A stretch of 64,000 nt of DNA from UBA4427 sp045106235. GTDB taxonomy: Bacteria; Myxococcota_A; UBA9160; UBA4427. A program made the translations under genes and the position numbers. Below, piece by piece: positions 59,702-64,000 of this stretch. Position 1 is the first letter of the stretch. Every line of letters starts with the position of its first letter. Location: the NCBI GenBank assembly GCA_045106235.1, contig JBGCEJ010000005.1:1-64000 (forward strand), in the 5' to 3' direction. The notes beneath the pieces are model-generated. The model ran no database searches and was not told the DNA's origin. It was given only the letters and a program-made list of their open reading frames with translations.

Positions 59702-60354
59702 TAAGAAATGCCGTTAAATTGGCCCATCGTCCGGTCCATGCCCTTCGCCACAAAGGCCTCGACCGCATCCGCTGCGCGACAAATCGCCTCCGGCAGAACG
59801 TGCGCCTCTTCCGCTTCGGGGAACGGTGCCAGAACCCACTCGATCACGGGCCCCGTCTCGCCAGGATGCCCGACCCCGAACCTCAATCGAGGCACCGCCT
59901 TCGAATCGAGCTCGGCCAGGATATCCCCGATCCCGTTATGGCCGCCGCCTCCGCCTTTTGGGCGCAGGCGGATTCGGCCGGGCGGCAGATCGAGATCATC
60001 AAAGACCACGAGAACCTCGGTCGCCGGCGACAGCGGCCAGCGAGCGAGCGCAGCCATCAGTGAAGCACCGGAGCGATTCATAAAGGTCTGCGGCTGCATC
60101 AGCAGACAGGTCTGACCCGCGATCTCGACGCTCGCGATTCGAGCGATCAGTGCATCATCACTCGACCAAGCCGCGTCGGACCTCTCCGCCAACGCCTCGA
60201 GGACTCGGAACCCGATGTTATGCCGCGTCGAGACATACTCGGCGCCGGGGTTCCCGAGGCCGACAATGATCCGCGTAGGCTCGGGAACGACGGACGCCGG
60301 GCTCTCGGAACTTCGTCCGAGAACCCGGTCGAGAAATCGTCGCAAGCGAGACAT
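59701..60354 (-). CDS. pth: peptidyl-tRNA hydrolase
   Basis: 217 aa. IVGLGNPGAEYVSTRHNIGF with the catalytic His in RHN, QPQTFMNRSG, and the DDLDLPPGRIRLRPKGGGGGHNG block match bacterial Pth. It frees tRNA from peptidyl-tRNA that has dropped off the ribosome. The N-terminal 25 residues before the conserved core are somewhat long. It lies 18 bases after rplY, the standard position. Confidence 0.96.
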   Translation of the reverse strand: MSRLRRFLDRVLGRSSESPASVVPEPTRIIVGLGNPGAEYVSTRHNIGFRVLEALAERSDAAWSSDDALIARIASVEIAGQTCLLMQPQTFMNRSGASLMAALARWPLSPATEVLVVFDDLDLPPGRIRLRPKGGGGGHNGIGDILAELDSKAVPRLRFGVGHPGETGPVIEWVLAPFPEAEEAHVLPEAICRAADAVEAFVAKGMDRTMGQFNGIS

Positions 60355-60372
60355 CGAAGATCAGTGCTGCGA

Positions 60373-61041
60373 CTAGCTGTCGCCGCCCTCGGCCTTTGCG
60401 TCGTCGCCACCCTCGGCTGCTTCGCCTTCGGTGCCTTCGCCCTCTTCGCCCGAGGCTTCTCCTTCGCCGTCCTTGAGTCCGCGCGGGACCAGGACCGTCG
60501 CGACAGTCAGAATGCCTTCGGTCGTCACTTCAGTTCCGTCGGGCACGGGGATCTGCTCGATATGCAGAGAATCGCCCAGCTCGAGTCCAGAAACGTCGAC
60601 TTCGACTTCGTCCGGGATCGCGTTCGGCAGACACATGAGCACAATTTCACGCTGCTGCTGATCGAGCACGCCGCCAAGGACAACACCCGCCGGGGTTCCC
60701 GTCAGGTTGATCGGCACCGAAACTTCGATCTTCTGCGAAAGGTTAATCTCGTAGAAATCGGCGTGCGTGATTCCGCCGCGAACCGGTTCGCGCTGAAGAT
60801 CCTTCGCGATCACCGTGCGGCCCGACGCATCCGAGTCGCCCGAAAGATCGATCAAGGTGTTCAGACCACCGTGGCTCGTCGCGATCAGGCGATCGAGGCC
60901 CTTCACATCAAATGAGATGGCCGTCGCCTCGCGACCGCCCCCGTAAACGACGCCCGGCGCCATTCCGCGCGCGCGGAGCTTTCGCGCGGCACCCTTGCCG
61001 CGATCCGTCCTGGCTTCCACTGCGAATGTCACATCACCCAT
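60373..61041 (-). CDS. rplY: 50S ribosomal protein L25 (CTC family)
   Basis: 222 aa from the ATG at 61041, six bases after AGGAG; an ATG one codon earlier is also possible. Residues about 4-92 are the L25 domain (FAVEARTDRGKGAARKLRARGMAPGVVYG), followed by the TL5/CTC-type C-terminal domain (EVEVDVSGLELGDSLHIEQIPVPDG). The last 35 residues are acidic and Gly/Glu-rich. It binds 5S rRNA. Position between prs and pth is standard. Confidence 0.95.
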   Translation of the reverse strand: MGDVTFAVEARTDRGKGAARKLRARGMAPGVVYGGGREATAISFDVKGLDRLIATSHGGLNTLIDLSGDSDASGRTVIAKDLQREPVRGGITHADFYEINLSQKIEVSVPINLTGTPAGVVLGGVLDQQQREIVLMCLPNAIPDEVEVDVSGLELGDSLHIEQIPVPDGTEVTTEGILTVATVLVPRGLKDGEGEASGEEGEGTEGEAAEGGDDAKAEGGDS

Positions 61042-61125
61042 CATTTTCTCCTGTCCGATTCGAGTCGCACTCGATCCGGAGTTCGTTCGTACAGGACTCG
61101 GCTGAGTCCGAAGTTTCAAAAAAAG

Positions 61126-62064
61126 CTAGAAGAGGGAGCTGATGCTCTCCTCGTTGTTGATGCGTCGGATGGCTTCGCCGATCGGACCCGCCACCGAGAC
61201 CACTTCAAATTTACCGGTATCGATCGCGTCGGGCCGGAGCGGGATCGTGTCCGTAACGATGACTTGATCGAGGGCCGATTCAGAAATCCGCTTGATCGCA
61301 GGGCCCGAAAGCACGGGATGCGTAATCGCAGCGTGAACCGCGGTCGCGCCCTCTTCCGTGAGGCATCGCGCGGCTTCGCAGAGCGTGCCTGCCGTGTCGA
61401 CCATGTCATCCACGATGACGCAGGTCTGACCGCGTACGTCGCCGATGATATGCATCACTTCGGAGACGTTCGCGACTTCACGTCGCTTATCGATGATCGC
61501 GAGGCGTGCGTTGAGTTTCTTGGCATAGGCGCGGGCGCGTTCGGTCCCCCCGGCATCCGGTGACACGACCGTGATGTTATCGGCACCAATCGTGCGCTCG
61601 ACGGAATCAAGAAGCAGTCGCGTCGAGTAGAGGTTATCGACGGGGATATTGAAGAAACCTTGGATTTGACCGGAATGCAGGTCCATGCAGAGAAGGCGAT
61701 CGGCCCCCGCCGTCTGGATCAGGTCCGCCACCAACTTCGCCGTGATCGGAACGCGCGGTCGAACCTTGCGATCCTGACGGGCGTAGCCGTAGTACGGAAT
61801 CACCGCCGTGATCCGCCGTGCCGAAGCGCGCTTGAGCGCATCGATCATGATCAGCATTTCCATCAGGTGGCTGTTCTGCGGCGCGCAGGTTGACTGGAGT
61901 GCGAAGCAATCAAGACCGCGGACGTTTTCGCTGATCTCGATGGCGCATTCACCATCACTAAAGCGACCGACTTCGGCCTTGCCGAGCTCGACGTCGAGAT
62001 ATCCCGCAACAGACCGGGCGAGCGCAACGTTGGCGTTTCCGCTGAAGAGCTTCAGATCCTGCAT
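61126..62064 (-). CDS. prs: ribose-phosphate pyrophosphokinase
   Basis: 312 aa from the ATG at 62064, matching the usual Prs length; an upstream in-frame extension would overlap the tRNA leader. Markers in order: LKLFSGNANVALA, FSDGECAIEISENVRG, PYYGYARQDRK, the VSPDAGGTERARAYAKKL block and the PRPP loop VIVDDMVDTAGTL. It makes PRPP for purines, pyrimidines, His, Trp and NAD; its ribose 5-phosphate substrate is shared with PdxS nearby. Confidence 0.97.
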   Translation of the reverse strand: MQDLKLFSGNANVALARSVAGYLDVELGKAEVGRFSDGECAIEISENVRGLDCFALQSTCAPQNSHLMEMLIMIDALKRASARRITAVIPYYGYARQDRKVRPRVPITAKLVADLIQTAGADRLLCMDLHSGQIQGFFNIPVDNLYSTRLLLDSVERTIGADNITVVSPDAGGTERARAYAKKLNARLAIIDKRREVANVSEVMHIIGDVRGQTCVIVDDMVDTAGTLCEAARCLTEEGATAVHAAITHPVLSGPAIKRISESALDQVIVTDTIPLRPDAIDTGKFEVVSVAGPIGEAIRRINNEESISSLF

Positions 62065-62167
62065 CGATTGGTCATCCTTCTGCTCTTCTTCGTTTCGGAG
62101 TGGGCCCGCCATCAAGTCCACTCCCTGTGTGTCGCTCGAACCCAGAACCCGACCGGATTCTCAAGAT

Positions 62168-62242
<75 letters not shown>

Positions 62243-62257
62243 AGAAATTGTTTCTTC

Positions 62258-63349
62258 CTACATAACGTTTGCCGAGATGATTTCCGTCACGCGGACCCAG
62301 GCTTCCTGCCTGCCGCGCCGTTCTTCACCTTGACTCGTTTTTCCATCCGTCTCTTCTGACTCGCTTGCCGCTTCGGTCACGCCCGCGTCGAAGGTCTCCG
62401 CGAATCGCTTCGCACCTCGTTCCGCGTCTGCCTCGGATTCGAAGACGCCAAATACAGTCGCCCCACTCCCGGACATGCTCACCGCGATCGCGCCCGACGC
62501 CCGCAGCCGATTCGACATGCGCGCCACTGGCGGACAGAGCCGACGAGCCGCCGGTTCTAGATCGTTGATGAGCAATTCCCCGAGGGCGGGCTCCAGATCA
62601 GCTCTTTCGCCGGCCAGCCTTGAAATCGCCCGCATCGTAGAACCGTTACTGGGCTCCGTCAACGCGCTCGGCAACGCATCCGCGGCCCGATAGACCTCCG
62701 CCGTAGCGAGGGAATTTCCAGAATTCACGAGAACCAGATGGAGCGCGGGCAGCGGCGGGATGCGCTGAAGCTCCTCGCCGATCCCTGTGACCAGCGCAGG
62801 CGCGGGATCGAGAAAAAAAGGCACATCGGCCCCTAGCTCCAGCGCCAGCGCATGAAGGGCTTCGGTGCCGAGGGGCCTCGGACACATCTGCTGAAGTCCC
62901 CGCAGGACAGCGGCCGCATCGCTCGAGCCACCACCCAGCCCGGCGCCCGCTGGAATTCGCTTCACCAAATGGATCTCGAGATCCGCGTCAAAGCCCGTCG
63001 CAGCAAGATGAGCATGCGCCGCCCGACTCACCAGGTTATCGGGTCCGGCGGTCACATCGCCGAGTGCTCCGCTGAGCCCTGCATCCGGCGGAACTTCCAG
63101 CGTCAGGTGAACGCGGCCGCTGGCCTCCGCCGACGGCCCGGGCGCAGTCCCAGGAGCGACGGCTTCAAGCCGAATCTCATCGTAGAGCGCAATCGGGGCG
63201 AACAGACTCTCAAGCAGATGGTATCCGTCGGCTCGGCGCCCCATAAGGCGAAGCCCGAGGTTCACCTTGGCAGGGGCCTTCAACGAAAGCAGCTTCGGCC
63301 GTCTGGGCGCTCCGGCGCTGCCCGCCTCTGCAGCCCCGCCGGAACTCAT
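62258..63349 (-). CDS. ispE: 4-diphosphocytidyl-2-C-methyl-D-erythritol kinase
   Basis: 363 aa GHMP kinase, about 60 residues longer than typical. KAPAKVNLGLRLMGRRADGYH near residue 24, the ATP loop PAGAGLGGGSSDAAAVL, and MSGSGATVFGVF near the C-terminus define IspE. It phosphorylates CDP-ME in the MEP isoprenoid pathway. The extra length is in an N-terminal polar stretch, an insertion around 75-95 (SAEASGRVHL) and a charged C-terminus. It starts in an ATGA overlap with the DUF1844 gene. Confidence 0.95.
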   Translation of the reverse strand: MSSGGAAEAGSAGAPRRPKLLSLKAPAKVNLGLRLMGRRADGYHLLESLFAPIALYDEIRLEAVAPGTAPGPSAEASGRVHLTLEVPPDAGLSGALGDVTAGPDNLVSRAAHAHLAATGFDADLEIHLVKRIPAGAGLGGGSSDAAAVLRGLQQMCPRPLGTEALHALALELGADVPFFLDPAPALVTGIGEELQRIPPLPALHLVLVNSGNSLATAEVYRAADALPSALTEPSNGSTMRAISRLAGERADLEPALGELLINDLEPAARRLCPPVARMSNRLRASGAIAVSMSGSGATVFGVFESEADAERGAKRFAETFDAGVTEAASESEETDGKTSQGEERRGRQEAWVRVTEIISANVM

Positions 63350-63654
63350 CGAGTTTTCTCGACGAAGCGCATCCGCAGCTCATAGAGCAGCGAATCGATC
63401 AGCTTCTTCTCTTCATCATCCAGATTCCCTCGCGTCTTATCACGCAACATTTCGAGGGTGTCGATGGTTTGCTGCGCGACCAAAGGATCTGCAGGAGCGG
63501 TCTCGCCCGTCTCGGAATCGGGCAGAACACCGAGCTGATAGAGCGCGGTCGTGCCGAGCGAGAGCGCAAACGTTGAGAAGTCCACCTTCGGCAGCGCGGG
63601 CGCCCCCTTCTTCGCAGCCGAGCCTTTTGCATCCTCTGAAGCTTTCTCAGCCAT
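63346..63654 (-). CDS. DUF1844 family protein
   Basis: 102 aa from the ATG at 63654. The core VDFSTFALSLGTTALYQLGVLPD and the following QQTIDTLEMLRDKTRGNLDDEEKKLIDSLLYELR match DUF1844, a small helical family of unknown function often found near MEP-pathway or lipid genes in deltaproteobacteria. The Lys/Ala-rich N-terminus is disordered. It starts one base after the phosphatidyltransferase gene and overlaps ispE by 4 bases. Confidence 0.88.
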   Translation of the reverse strand: MAEKASEDAKGSAAKKGAPALPKVDFSTFALSLGTTALYQLGVLPDSETGETAPADPLVAQQTIDTLEMLRDKTRGNLDDEEKKLIDSLLYELRMRFVEKTR

Positions 63655-63655
63655 C

Positions 63656-64000
63656 TCAGTTCGTCTCCTCTGATGCGAATTCGACGTCGCGGGGCGCCGC
63701 CGAATCCTCTTCTGCACCGTCTTGGTCTTCGCCGTCGAGACGCCCCATCTCCGCATAAGCGTAGGAGAAGCGCTGCCCCACTGTCCAAAGAGTACCGATT
63801 GCCAGCACCCAAAGAACCGGCCAGAGCAAGCCCAGCAAGGCGCCCGCCGCGAGTAGCCCGATCCGCTCACCGCGCTCGAGGAGCCCTCCCGGCATCCGTT
63901 CGAGCATCAACTCCGCGCGCGCCTTCGCGTACGATGTCAGCACCGTCGCGACGAGAATCACGGCGCAAAGCGAAGCGCCCAGGAACTCACCCTTCCCCAC
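63656..64000 (-). CDS. CDP-alcohol phosphatidyltransferase, C-terminal part
   Basis: The frame is open to the window edge, so this is the 3' part (about 114 codons) of a longer gene. It shows two or three hydrophobic segments and the motif TSYAKARAELML...GLLERGERI that follows the active site in CDP-alcohol phosphatidyltransferases. The diagnostic DGxxAR...GxxxDxxxD motif would lie outside the window. It probably makes a phosphatidylglycerol- or phosphatidylinositol-phosphate-type lipid. The last 30 residues are acidic. Confidence 0.7.
   Translation of the reverse strand: MGKGEFLGASLCAVILVATVLTSYAKARAELMLERMPGGLLERGERIGLLAAGALLGLLWPVLWVLAIGTLWTVGQRFSYAYAEMGRLDGEDQDGAEEDSAAPRDVEFASEETN

Overview
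The window is a GC-rich, densely packed chromosomal segment from a Gram-negative bacterium. It has lipoprotein signals, LspA, an outer-membrane beta-barrel, a KDO/heptose-type gene (rfaE2), AsmA and RND proteins. The order ispE - tRNA-Gln - prs - L25 - pth, followed later by rpsF - rpsR - rplI - dnaB, is an arrangement I associate with deltaproteobacterial lineages (Myxococcota, Desulfobacterota, Binatota and relatives). That placement, helped by the many CoA-transferase, epoxide hydrolase, desaturase and SDR genes, is inference and not a measured result. I see no phage, transposon, CRISPR array or rRNA. The window reads as ordinary chromosome with several unusual protein architectures.

Layout. 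3-5516: a three-gene unit with a truncated TPR/beta-barrel protein, a membrane-anchored ferredoxin-flavoprotein that looks circularly permuted, and a Sel1/ankyrin exported protein. 5561-12950: hydrolases, a single-chain ECF sigma factor fused to its RskA-like anti-sigma factor, a DUF2959 lipoprotein and a tandem class III CoA-transferase. 13085-17726: heme o synthase, a DUF374 acyltransferase, and an Xre regulator with PtsP. 18060-22896: AsmA-like protein, rfaE2, a PlsC-like acyltransferase and a degenerate MobA-like protein; moeA follows at 22898-24154. 24373-29006: NtrB/NtrC kinase-regulator pair, ThiE and a CNT transporter with a changed base-binding motif. 29056-36249: SDR, membrane dipeptidase, LspA, PaaX-like regulator, desaturase, questin-oxidase-like protein and Mrp ATPase.

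36288-42012 is a minus-strand unit of a nucleotide pyrophosphatase-like lipoprotein, two LolA-like envelope proteins and an RND/MMPL transporter, a plausible lipid or lipoprotein trafficking set. It is followed on the plus strand by thiD, a membrane-anchored MutS-like ATPase and an alkaline phosphatase. 46558-48828 holds small proteins and a secreted spondin-CHRD protein. 49022-52770 is a peptidoglycan-recycling group (Mpl, serine hydrolase, LD-carboxypeptidase).

52771-64000 is an information-processing block on the minus strand: dnaB, rplI, rpsR, rpsF, then a vitamin B6 module (pdxT, pdxS, a MocR/PdxR-like regulator with an inverted-repeat operator), then pth, rplY, prs, tRNA-Gln, ispE, DUF1844 and the end of a CDP-alcohol phosphatidyltransferase gene. 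S6, S18, L25 and DnaB all carry low-complexity tails.

The most interesting items are the sigma/anti-sigma fusion, the permuted ferredoxin-flavoprotein, the thiE-coupled CNT transporter, the phosphodiesterase-LolA-RND unit and the PdxR-type operator with a probably leaderless promoter. All assignments come from reading motifs by eye; no database search was run.
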